From: an uncultured Chromatiales bacterium
GTDB taxonomy: Bacteria; Pseudomonadota; Gammaproteobacteria; Steroidobacterales; GCA-2729495
DNA length: 14,182 nt
Direction: 5' to 3'
Assembly (NCBI GenBank): GCA_913058165.1
Contig: CAJXQV010000005.1
Span: forward strand, 1-14,182
The notes beneath the pieces are model-generated. The model ran no database searches and was not told the origin of the DNA. It worked only from the letters and a program-made list of their open reading frames with translations. Of this stretch, positions 1 to 7,808 are shown piece after piece. The position numbers and the translations under genes are program-made. Positions within the stretch are counted from its first letter, which is position 1. Each line of letters starts with the position of its first letter.

Positions 1-48
1 TCTACACAGAGTAGATCGTCGGCAGCGTCAGATGTGTATAAGAGACAG
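1..48 (+). other. Nextera i5-side adapter (artefact)
   Basis: This is unremoved sequencing-library sequence, not genome. Positions 1-7 match the end of the P5 oligo, 8-15 (AGAGTAGA) look like an i5 index, 16-29 are the Read 1 transposon adapter arm and 30-48 are the 19-bp Tn5 mosaic end ending in AGAGACAG. The genome starts at position 49. Any coding frame read through here is false. Confidence 0.98.
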
Positions 49-1026
49 AATCAAACCATCGCCAACGCGTCGCTCGGCAGCGGCATAGACCTGCGTATAA
101 ATATCACAAGGCTGACGGGCCAACAGATTAGCCATACCGACACGCCGGCGCTGTTCACGCAACGCATCCACATGAATTACCGCATGCGCTAGCATCGATT
201 CGCCAGCCTGACTGACGGTAGCAAGCGTATTAGCCCGGTAATCAACAACTTTCGACATGGCGCTGCAGGTGTAAGCAGGAATCGGTATATCGTCAATAGA
301 AGATGTATTCGCAGAGATAATGTAGATCGCGTTCTCAATCGCACGCGCTTTACGGCAAATTTCACGATCGGTATCCATGGTGCTACCCGGTTCACTGGTC
401 GGGTGAATGAGAATCTCAGCACCCTGCAACACGCTCGCCCTCACCAACTCCGGCCACATGATTTCTTCCGATGCGATACAGCCTAAATTGCCAATCTCGG
501 TTTTGGCCACGGGAAATACGCCCTCAAGGCCGTATAGATCGAGGTACTTCGACCATACGTCATGGGGAGTCGCCTCAAAGCTGGACGACAAACGGCGATA
601 ACGCAAAATAACATCACCGTTCGGACCAATAATAAAACAGGTCTGGAAATACAGATCTGGAAAATTGGGATCAATCTCATAAACATTACCCGCCAGAAAA
701 ATATTATTTTTCTGGGCTAACGCACCAAGCTTTTCATATTCCACGCAATCGTAACTAAGGCAGGCTTTCTCCTGCCACTCATGATGGCTTTCACCCAGCG
801 GGAAACCACTCAGAAAGTACTCCGGCAACACAAGCAACCGCACATTGCTGCCATTGTGGAATTTCACGAAGTTAACCATCGTGTTCACATAGGTGGAAAT
901 ACGCTCAATGGACTCCATACGGACTTTTGCCGCACTCTGAGCATCGGTGCATCGATTGACAGCCTTACAGGCAATATGGAGTGCGCCGCCGGTAAACGGG
1001 GCAATTTTCTCGAATTCTTGTGACAT
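49..1026 (-). CDS. Nitrilase-superfamily (carbon-nitrogen hydrolase) protein, 3' end missing
   Basis: The protein belongs to the carbon-nitrogen hydrolase superfamily, whose members cleave nitriles, amides or carbamoyl groups using a Glu-Lys-Cys triad. 326 genuine residues are present; the C-terminus is cut at the contig end and the next residues (LSLIHI) are adapter. The Glu motif LLVLPEYF has E69. The usual YRK motif reads YRR (R145 at the Lys position). The usual nucleophile motif aligns as GNLGCIAS-EEIMWPE, which puts S186 where Cys is expected; C183 lies three residues earlier. The GAEILIHPTSEPGS segment after it is typical of the fold. The start ATG has AAGGA about six bases upstream. 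The gene is divergent from bioF by 178 bp. Family membership is clear, but the substrate is unknown and the altered triad makes ordinary nitrilase or amidase activity doubtful. Confidence 0.85.
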
Positions 1027-1204
1027 GAATATCCTTGCAATAGGGCCAAGCAGCCCTGTTTATTATTTGTCGCAGTTTGTCGGAAGGGGCGGGCGAGTAA
1101 CAGGCTCAACAGCCGGATGTGCTGCCTGATGGTCATGAGAAAACCTTGCAGTAGCTGGCGTTAGCGCCGGATAATAGGTCTTCCCAGCCAGCAGGTAGTG
1201 CACC

Positions 1205-2371
1205 TTGCCCGGATTCGATGACATACCTGCTTTGCTGCAGGCTCGCCAACAACAGCAACTCTATCGCCAACGGCGGGTTGTAGAGAGCCCGCAAGCTCGC
1301 GTCATTATGGTGAACGGCAATGAACTGCTGAACCTTTGCAGCAACGATTACCTCGGGCTGGCAAACGATGACCGTATCCGACAGGCCTTTATTTCCGGCG
1401 TAAACACATGGGGTGTGGGCAGTGGTGCCTCACATTTGGTATGTGGGCACACCCGCGCTCATCACTATTTAGAAGAACAGCTGGCCGAATTCACCGCGCG
1501 ACCGCGAGCACTGATGTTCTCCAGCGGCTATGCCGCTAACCTGGGTGCTATCAATGCCCTGGTCAGCCCAGGGGATGCGGTCTTCGAAGACAAGCTTAAC
1601 CATGCCTCTTTGCTCGATGGCGGCTTACTCAGTCGCGCAAACTTCAAGCGTTTCAGGCACAAAGACTGCAGCCACCTAAACGAACAACTCGGGCAAGTTA
1701 GCGGCTCAGATGGGCGCAAACTCATAGTCACCGACGGCGTCTTCAGCATGGACGGCGACCTCTGCGACGTCGATGCGCTGTGCCAGATTGGCAGCGAACA
1801 CAAAGCCTGGCTCATGGTTGACGACGCGCATGGCTTCGGCGTGCTCGGCGAAGAGGGTCGGGGCGTTGTTAACCCAGCAATACACAGCAGCGACGATGTG
1901 CAGATATTGGTAGGCACTCTGGGTAAAGCCTTCGGCACTCAGGGCGCATTTGTTGCCGGCAGTGAAGAGCTTATTGAAACCCTCATTCAGAACGCCCGTA
2001 CTTTTATCTACACCACAGCCTTGCCTGCTGCTGTGGCTGTTGCCACAACAGAAAGCCTCAAAATCCTTCGCACAGAGCATTGGCGGCGTGAAAAACTCCA
2101 GGCATTAATTGCGCAGTTCCGTGAGGGCGCGCAGGCGCTAGGCCTGGACCTACTGCCGTCGACCACACCTATTCAACCCGTGTTGATGCAGTCCGAAGCG
2201 AATGCGTTGCAGGTTGCGCAGCAGCTTGAAGGTCAGGGAATACTGGTGACCGCCATCAGACCGCCGACGGTTCCCGCTGGCACATCCCGCTTACGAATTA
2301 CGTTTACTGCCAACCACACTGAGGCGGATGTCAGCCAGCTGCTCCACGCATTAAAACGAGCTATGCTCTAA
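1205..2371 (+). CDS. bioF: 8-amino-7-oxononanoate synthase (KAPA synthase)
   Basis: This PLP enzyme condenses a pimeloyl thioester with L-alanine to give KAPA, the first step of biotin ring assembly, in the cytoplasm. The 388 residues are the full family length. Visible family features are NLCSNDYLGL (43-52), the GSGASHLVCGH glycine/His stretch (72-82), NH at 132-133, VDDAHGFG (205-212, with D207 and H209 expected to hold PLP) and the Schiff-base lysine K241 in GTLGKAFGTQG. Translation appears to begin at TTG 1205: an in-frame TAG lies at 1196-1198, no ATG occurs before codon 35, and the N-terminus then lines up with E. coli BioF. AGGT about eight bases upstream is a weak ribosome binding site. 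It is the first gene of bioF-bioD-bioA, six bases ahead of bioD. I found no BirA-type operator in front of it. Confidence 0.95.
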   Translation: MPGFDDIPALLQARQQQQLYRQRRVVESPQARVIMVNGNELLNLCSNDYLGLANDDRIRQAFISGVNTWGVGSGASHLVCGHTRAHHYLEEQLAEFTARPRALMFSSGYAANLGAINALVSPGDAVFEDKLNHASLLDGGLLSRANFKRFRHKDCSHLNEQLGQVSGSDGRKLIVTDGVFSMDGDLCDVDALCQIGSEHKAWLMVDDAHGFGVLGEEGRGVVNPAIHSSDDVQILVGTLGKAFGTQGAFVAGSEELIETLIQNARTFIYTTALPAAVAVATTESLKILRTEHWRREKLQALIAQFREGAQALGLDLLPSTTPIQPVLMQSEANALQVAQQLEGQGILVTAIRPPTVPAGTSRLRITFTANHTEADVSQLLHALKRAML

Positions 2372-2377
2372 GCCATT

Positions 2378-3052
2378 ATGAGTATGAAATATTTCATCAG
2401 CGGAACCGACACCGCCATTGGCAAGACATTGGTTGGGGTTGCCTTGCTGCATGCCGCCAGGTCTGCCGGGCACTCCGCAATCGGCGCAAAGCCGATAGCG
2501 GCTGGCTGCGATCTCATCGATGGTATCTGGCAAAACGAAGATGCTGCAGCGCTGCGCTCTGCTAGTTCTCTTGAGCTCAGTTATGAACAGGTCAACCCGG
2601 TTGCGCTAAAAGCATTTATGGCACCGCACATTGCTGCCGAACGCGAAGGCGTAAAGATCAATGCGGTCGACCTGTGTCGCAAGATAAATGCACTGCCCGA
2701 TGCCGAAATAACATTTATCGAAGGCGCAGGTGGCTGGCTGGTGCCGTTAAATGACAAAGAAACTATGGCCGACATTGCAACCGGGTTGCAGGTCGGCGTA
2801 ATACTGGTCGTTGGCCTCCGTCTGGGCTGTATTAATCACGCACTATTGTCTGCCGCTGCGATAAAACAGTCAGGACTTAAACTTGCCGGCTGGGTTGCCA
2901 ACAGCATTGAACCAGCTATGGATGTGAAAGATGGCAACATCGCCGCCATCGCAAAACGCCTACAGGCTCCACTGCTCGGCACAATTCCGTATCTGAATCC
3001 GGCAGACCCGGAAGCGGCCGCGGCCTGGCTCGATATCGAGCCCTTACTCTGA
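2378..3052 (+). CDS. bioD: ATP-dependent dethiobiotin synthetase
   Basis: The enzyme carboxylates DAPA and closes the ureido ring using ATP, forming dethiobiotin for BioB. At 224 residues it is the usual length. The P-loop is GTDTAIGKT (9-17, K16 and T17), followed by AKPIAAG with K38 as the conserved substrate lysine. EGAGGW near the middle, then VVGLRLGCINHALL and AGWVAN, match E. coli BioD almost residue for residue. One departure is that the E. coli P-loop GTDTEVGKT has Glu where this protein has Ala13. ATG 2378 is used; a second ATG two codons later is possible, and no strong ribosome binding site is seen, so translation is probably coupled to bioF, which ends six bases upstream. bioA follows after 21 bases. 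Confidence 0.95.
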   Translation: MSMKYFISGTDTAIGKTLVGVALLHAARSAGHSAIGAKPIAAGCDLIDGIWQNEDAAALRSASSLELSYEQVNPVALKAFMAPHIAAEREGVKINAVDLCRKINALPDAEITFIEGAGGWLVPLNDKETMADIATGLQVGVILVVGLRLGCINHALLSAAAIKQSGLKLAGWVANSIEPAMDVKDGNIAAIAKRLQAPLLGTIPYLNPADPEAAAAWLDIEPLL

Positions 3053-3073
3053 AACGGGCATTATTGGCACACC

Positions 3074-4345
3074 ATGGATCAATTTGATCGCAATCATATC
3101 TGGCATCCGTACACCTCGATGACCAACCCACTGCCGACCTACGAGGTAGAGTCGGCAGTGGGTGTGCGCCTAAAACTGAAAGATGGCCGAGAGCTTATCG
3201 ATGGCATGTCATCCTGGTGGTGCATGATTCATGGCTACAATCATCCTGCCCTGAATGCCGCGGCCACAGAGCAGCTGGCAAAAATGTCACACGTCATGTT
3301 CGGCGGCATCACCCACGAACCTGCGATGGCATTGGCCGACAAACTTCTGCAAATAACGCCTCCCGAACTGAACAAAGTATTTTTCAGCGACTCCGGTTCA
3401 GTCAGTGTTGAAGTCGCGCTAAAAATGGCGCTGCAGTATTGGCAGGCTCAGGGGCAAACCAAAAAAACCCGCATGCTAACTATCCGCGGCGGCTATCACG
3501 GCGATACTTTTGGTGCGATGGCCGTCACTGACCCGGTTAACGGAATGCATAGCCTGTTTAACCATGTGTTACCGCAACACCTGTTTGCACCCAGACCAAG
3601 AACACCGTTCGGCCAGATATTACAAAAAGGCGATCTCGATGAGTTCACTCGGCTCATCGAAACCCACAATGATGAAATTGCAGCCGTCATACTCGAACCT
3701 ATTGTGCAGGGTGCCGGCGGTATGTGGTTTTATTCGCCGGAGTACCTTAGCGAGGTAGCGCTGCTCTGCAAGCAACACAACGTATTACTCATCGCCGATG
3801 AAATTGCAACCGGCTTCGGCAGAACCGGAACTCTGTTTGCCTGCGAACACGCCAACATCGTTCCCGACATACTCTGCGTTGGTAAAGCGCTGACCGGCGG
3901 CTACATGAGCCTTGCGGCGACCTTAACCAGCGACAGGGTAGCTGAGACAATTTCAGCCAGCGGCGGTGTGTTGATGCACGGCCCCACCTTCATGGCCAAT
4001 CCGCTGGCCTGCGCAGTGGCTAATGCAAGCATCGACTTGCTACTGGACAGCCCCTGGCAGCAACGGATTCAACTTATGGAATCGCAACTCGATGCGGAAT
4101 TGCACCCGCTGGTCGAACACCAGAACGTTAGCAGCGTTCGGGTACTCGGTGGTATCGGTGTTGTCGAAACCGTCCGTCCGGTCGATGTGGCTGCAATGCA
4201 GGCTCTGTTTATTGACCTGGGCGTGTGGATCAGACCATTTGGCCATCTCATTTATCTGATGCCGCCCTATGTCATTACCAGCTGCGAGCTCAGCGAACTC
4301 ACTGCCGCAGTTGCGGAAGGCTTGGAACTGATCGAGCCACGCTAA
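3074..4345 (+). CDS. bioA: Adenosylmethionine-8-amino-7-oxononanoate aminotransferase
   Basis: This PLP transaminase moves the amino group of S-adenosylmethionine onto KAPA to give DAPA, the substrate of the BioD encoded just upstream. 423 residues match the family. Residues known as active-site positions in E. coli BioA are present: WHPYTSM at 10-16 (Y13), the MSSWW pair (W48-W49), GGYHGD (Y141), IADEIATGFGRTG with D242, the PLP lysine K271 in GKALTGGYMSL, HGPTFMANPLAC, and IRPFGHLIYLMPPY near the C-terminus carrying the carboxylate-binding arginine. ATG 3074 agrees with the E. coli N-terminus. It closes the operon; 142 bases separate it from the next gene, and no clear terminator with a T-run is seen there, only a 5-bp hairpin. 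Confidence 0.96.
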   Translation: MDQFDRNHIWHPYTSMTNPLPTYEVESAVGVRLKLKDGRELIDGMSSWWCMIHGYNHPALNAAATEQLAKMSHVMFGGITHEPAMALADKLLQITPPELNKVFFSDSGSVSVEVALKMALQYWQAQGQTKKTRMLTIRGGYHGDTFGAMAVTDPVNGMHSLFNHVLPQHLFAPRPRTPFGQILQKGDLDEFTRLIETHNDEIAAVILEPIVQGAGGMWFYSPEYLSEVALLCKQHNVLLIADEIATGFGRTGTLFACEHANIVPDILCVGKALTGGYMSLAATLTSDRVAETISASGGVLMHGPTFMANPLACAVANASIDLLLDSPWQQRIQLMESQLDAELHPLVEHQNVSSVRVLGGIGVVETVRPVDVAAMQALFIDLGVWIRPFGHLIYLMPPYVITSCELSELTAAVAEGLELIEPR

Positions 4346-4487
4346 TCAGCTATACGGGCAGGCAGACATGCCTCACTGCTTAACAAAATACCGGTTCTGT
4401 GACATTGTTGGTCGCAATATCGGGCGCAGGCGCTAACATAAGCCCTTCGACTCCACTTTCCTTCTTCTTTGTCTATCAGGATACACC

Positions 4488-5459
4488 GTGAGCAAAACTG
4501 AAAGCTCGTTAGACCACATCAAAGTTGCTGTCTTAATTCCTTGCTACAACGAGGCTAAAGCCATCGGCGACGTCGTGCATAGCTTCCAGCAAGCCCTGCC
4601 AAACGCCACCGTTTACGTCTATGACAATAACTCCAGCGACAACACTATTGAAGTTGCCTTGCTTGCAGGCGCGGTGGTGCGCCGCGAGCGGCAACAGGGC
4701 AAAGGTAACGTAGTCCGCAGAATGTTCGCGGATATCGAAGCCGACATTTATGTCATGGCCGACGGTGATGACACCTATGATGCATCCGCAGCTCCCCGGC
4801 TCATCGAAAAGATGGTTTCCGAAAACCTGGACATGGTGAATGGCAAGCGTATCTCTGATGCGGAAGCGGCTTATCGGCCGGGACATAAGTTCGGCAACAA
4901 GCTGCTCACAACGCTGGTAAAAATGTTTTTTGGCTCAGGCATTGATGACATGCTGTCAGGCTATAAAATATTTTCGCGACGCTTCACAAAATCGTTTCCC
5001 AGTTTATCGAGCGGCTTCGAAATCGAAACAGAGCTCACTGTGCACGCACTTGAATTGCGCATGCCTATTGCAGAAGTCGATACCGTTTATGGCAGCCGCG
5101 CTGAAGGCTCCGAAAGCAAGCTCAGCACCTTCGCCGATGGCTTTCGCATACTGCGCACCATTGCTATATTGATTAAGGGCGAGCGCCCGCTGCAATTCTT
5201 TAGCGCCATTTTTGGCTTGCTAATATTGGGGTCAGTGGTATTGAGCATCCCTATTATTACCACCTATATGCAAACCGGGCTGGTGCCTCGCTTACCTACT
5301 GCGGTATTGGTTACCGGCATGGTCTTACTCAGCTTCCTGAGCCTCGCATGCGGTCTTATTCTTGATACCGTGACCCGCGGGCGTCAGGAGCTAAAGCGGC
5401 TTCAGTACCTGAACGTACCAAATCAGCTGCATATCGATGCTACCGAAAAAGACGATTAA
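4488..5459 (+). CDS. GT2 family glycosyltransferase, GtrB/polyprenyl-phosphate-sugar type
   Basis: A membrane-anchored family 2 glycosyltransferase of the dolichol/undecaprenyl-phosphate sugar synthase type, which loads a sugar from a nucleotide donor onto a lipid phosphate at the inner membrane. The GT-A domain occupies about residues 10-230: VAVLIPCYNEAKAIGDV (13-29), YDNNSSDNT (45-53), the metal/donor motif MADGDDTYD (90-98) and a GFEIETEL acceptor-side motif (176-183). Two C-terminal membrane segments follow (about 235-256 and 272-295). GTG 4488 is the start, with AGGA at 4478-4481. It converges on the GT-C-like gene with only nine bases between stops, and a GtrA-like gene lies beyond that gene. 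The sugar cannot be told from sequence. Confidence 0.88.
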   Translation: MSKTESSLDHIKVAVLIPCYNEAKAIGDVVHSFQQALPNATVYVYDNNSSDNTIEVALLAGAVVRRERQQGKGNVVRRMFADIEADIYVMADGDDTYDASAAPRLIEKMVSENLDMVNGKRISDAEAAYRPGHKFGNKLLTTLVKMFFGSGIDDMLSGYKIFSRRFTKSFPSLSSGFEIETELTVHALELRMPIAEVDTVYGSRAEGSESKLSTFADGFRILRTIAILIKGERPLQFFSAIFGLLILGSVVLSIPIITTYMQTGLVPRLPTAVLVTGMVLLSFLSLACGLILDTVTRGRQELKRLQYLNVPNQLHIDATEKDD

Positions 5460-5468
5460 GACCGCGCG

Positions 5469-7121
5469 TCAGGAAGCAGGTAAAAAACGGTACATGGTGT
5501 AATCGCCGACCACAGCAATAGGCTCCGCAACAACAACAGTCCAACCAAGAAATGATTCGGGCACGTCGGAAACCTTGAGCAACATATAATTAACTTTATA
5601 AGTTTCAATAATTTCATAACGACGCTGTGAATCAGTGTCTAAAGCAAAGAACTCGGCGACCACGCCCAAGCGCTCAAACTGATCGCTCAGAAGTGGATTC
5701 TGGTGATACGCTGCAACAGCCTTGCCCGTCACTGTCGGCAGTGGCCAAGCTAGACCTAGCGGCGCTATCACGACATCCTTCGGACCCACCCCTGGCGTCA
5801 ATCGCCGGTAGAGATCAACAACATTTTCGTCGTTTGGCAATGCCGCGAACTTATCGACAACCCGCAACTGAGGGTTCAAGTGCTTGCCGGTAAAGTCGGA
5901 GGCCAATAACAACACATTAAATAGAATAGCGACGCCAAAGACGCCGGCAGTTGAATACGCCAGCAACTGTAATCGCGGCTCTACGGAACCTGAGTTCCGA
6001 GCTTCTACCCAACGGTCGAGCAGCACCAAAACCAGCTTTATACCCGCCATATGAAAGTAGAAAATGGCAAATAATAAAAACCGATGTGCCAATGGCACCG
6101 ATACAAACAAATGAGCGAAGTAAGGCAGCAACATCGCTAACCCACCCAGCAAAATAAACGCGTCTTTACGGCAGAACAGCAGGTAGAGCCATGCAAATAC
6201 ACATAACCAGCAAAACCCAAGCATAACCAGCAGTAACTTAGGCTGATAGAAAATATGCATCCAGAGCCCGGACTTAAACCATGCAAGAGGGCCTGATGCT
6301 TCAGCACCAATGCTCCAACTGCTTTCGATGTTACCTGATTTACCCAGCACCACTTCCCAGGTAGAGAAGTAGGGCCATAACTCAACCGCGAAGGAGCCGA
6401 TCAACAAACCAAGACAAAGAACAATTCTCTGACGCAAGTCCACATTTGCTTGAGTGATCGCCAGCAAACCACAACCCGATATACCGAAAACGCCTGTTAG
6501 CGGATGACACAGAAACATCAAAGCCGCCAGAATAGTCAGGATCGCCGTGCCGAACAGCAAGCCAACCTGCTGTCGTAAAACCCGCAACGTAAGCCAGAAG
6601 CCGATCAGACTCAGGCCAAAAACAAACGACGATGGAAAACCAGCAACATAGAAAAAGCTGCGCAACTGATACAAGTTTGACCAGTTCCAGCTAACACCCC
6701 AACCGAAAAACAGCACCATAAACGCGATGGCCGGTGCCCATGAGTGACGGAAGTATTCGGAAAAAAACAGTTTAATACCAATCACTATCAAGGCATAACT
6801 CACCACTGCACTGATGCCCATCAACTGAACGGAATCGAGCCCAAACCAACCGCCAACCAGTGTAAGCAGCCAAAACCATGGCATATAACGAGGACTTAGT
6901 GAGTCATCAAGCACATGGGGATTGCTCGGATCAGAAAAATTTCGCAGCCACTCGGTGAGCAATGCTGTGTGTTCCCAGTAGTCTGCATAAGGTGAATAGG
7001 TCACCAACTGGAAAACTAGAGCGTCCCAACATAGCCAGAAACCTATCGACACGGCCAATATTGTGTAAGCTGCATCAGCGCTTAAAAAACCGATGCGATC
7101 AGTGCTGAGTTTGGTGGTCAA
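5469..7121 (-). CDS. Polytopic membrane protein, probable GT-C glycosyltransferase
   Basis: A large integral membrane protein with roughly 10-12 hydrophobic segments and a soluble C-terminal tail of about 139 residues. The first segment is followed by a loop reading PYADYWEH (Asp47 and Glu50 counted from TTG 7121). An acidic residue in the first periplasmic loop is the hallmark of GT-C enzymes, which transfer sugars from lipid-phosphate donors, so this is inferred to be the transferase served by the adjacent GT2 and GtrA-like proteins. I do not recognise a named family. The start is uncertain: no ATG exists before the second membrane segment. TTG 7121 (preceded by AGAG) puts the start 15 residues before the first membrane helix. 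The frame is open back to TTG 7223, but that would add a basic 34-residue stretch with no convincing ribosome binding site. Confidence 0.75.
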   Translation of the reverse strand: MTTKLSTDRIGFLSADAAYTILAVSIGFWLCWDALVFQLVTYSPYADYWEHTALLTEWLRNFSDPSNPHVLDDSLSPRYMPWFWLLTLVGGWFGLDSVQLMGISAVVSYALIVIGIKLFFSEYFRHSWAPAIAFMVLFFGWGVSWNWSNLYQLRSFFYVAGFPSSFVFGLSLIGFWLTLRVLRQQVGLLFGTAILTILAALMFLCHPLTGVFGISGCGLLAITQANVDLRQRIVLCLGLLIGSFAVELWPYFSTWEVVLGKSGNIESSWSIGAEASGPLAWFKSGLWMHIFYQPKLLLVMLGFCWLCVFAWLYLLFCRKDAFILLGGLAMLLPYFAHLFVSVPLAHRFLLFAIFYFHMAGIKLVLVLLDRWVEARNSGSVEPRLQLLAYSTAGVFGVAILFNVLLLASDFTGKHLNPQLRVVDKFAALPNDENVVDLYRRLTPGVGPKDVVIAPLGLAWPLPTVTGKAVAAYHQNPLLSDQFERLGVVAEFFALDTDSQRRYEIIETYKVNYMLLKVSDVPESFLGWTVVVAEPIAVVGDYTMYRFLPAS

Positions 7122-7300
7122 AAGGTTTTCTCTGCTTCTGTATAGAACCGCACGAATTCTGCACCATTGCCGTAAATATAGAAAGCACCGAAATCTGTTA
7201 ACCGGTAGCGATTTGACGGGCAAATCTCAGCTAAACTAGCCGAATCAATGGATTTGCTCTGCACCCACAGCTGCAACAAGGACCGAACGGCTCATCAATA

Positions 7301-7708
7301 TTGAACACTCTATTTAACAGATTACCTGAAGGTCTAATAGCATTTGGCTGCGTAGGCATCGTGGGCTTCATGGTCGATGCGACGATACTAACAGCTATGA
7401 TCTCCTACTTTGGATGGGGTGTTTATTCCGCGAGAGTGCTTTCGGCAACAGCTGCCGTCTTGGCAACCTGGCTCCTTAATCGCCATTGGACATTCAGGGA
7501 TCAGGCAAGCGATAACAAAATTCGTGAATCATCGACCTACGCCGGCATTCAATTACTCGGCGTGGTTATCAATTTTAGCGTGTATGGCGTCAGTATCTAT
7601 CTAAGCAGTACATTGATGGAATACCCTGTTTTACCCGCGGCAATGGGTTCAATTACCGCAATGCTATTTAATTTTACGGCATCTAAACGCTACGCATTTA
7701 CGGGATAG
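7301..7708 (+). CDS. GtrA-like membrane protein
   Basis: A 135-residue protein of the GtrA family, small four-helix membrane proteins thought to help flip or handle lipid-linked sugars in O-antigen and wall glycosylation. Four hydrophobic segments (about 12-32, 38-58, 75-97 and 105-125) and the family pattern VGIVGFMVDATIL, LNRHWTF and FNFTASKRYAF are visible. TTG 7301 is the best start because the protein then begins just before the first helix, but no good ribosome binding site is placed for it: AAGGA at 7278-7282 is 18 bases away. A 18-codon open frame (ATG 7248) ends with a TGA overlapping this TTG, so coupled translation is possible. It diverges from the GT-C-like gene and ends in the 7757-7795 inverted repeat. 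Confidence 0.88.
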   Translation: MNTLFNRLPEGLIAFGCVGIVGFMVDATILTAMISYFGWGVYSARVLSATAAVLATWLLNRHWTFRDQASDNKIRESSTYAGIQLLGVVINFSVYGVSIYLSSTLMEYPVLPAAMGSITAMLFNFTASKRYAFTG

Positions 7709-7756
7709 TGAACCTTACAGTTGGTGCGCACTAAGCCTTAACAAACCCATAAACCA

Positions 7757-7795
7757 GATAATAAAAAACCAGTTGTGTGTCGGTTTTTTATTATC
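7757..7795. terminator. Bidirectional AT-rich terminator hairpin
   Basis: A perfect 14-bp inverted repeat (arms 7757-7770 and 7782-7795) encloses an 11-base loop. Each arm holds a run of six A or T next to two G:C pairs, so the transcript ends in a U-rich tail in either direction. It sits between the convergent GtrA-like gene and LLM oxidoreductase gene and can serve both. Confidence 0.8.
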
Positions 7796-7808
7796 TACTT
7801 GTTTTAAA

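Noticed and set aside
1117..1164. A 15-codon open frame upstream of bioF as a leader peptide
   Set aside because: No ribosome binding site, no biotin- or attenuation-like structure, and of a length expected by chance.
1027..1204. A BirA or BioR operator in front of bioF
   Set aside because: No TTGTAAACC/GGTTTACAA-like dyad or other recognisable operator could be found.
4357..4375. Terminator after bioA (AGGCA/TGCCT hairpin)
   Set aside because: Only a 5-bp stem and no T-run; insufficient to call.
7248..7304. An 18-codon upstream open frame overlapping the GtrA-like start
   Set aside because: No ribosome binding site of its own; the overlapping TGA is noted only as possible coupling.
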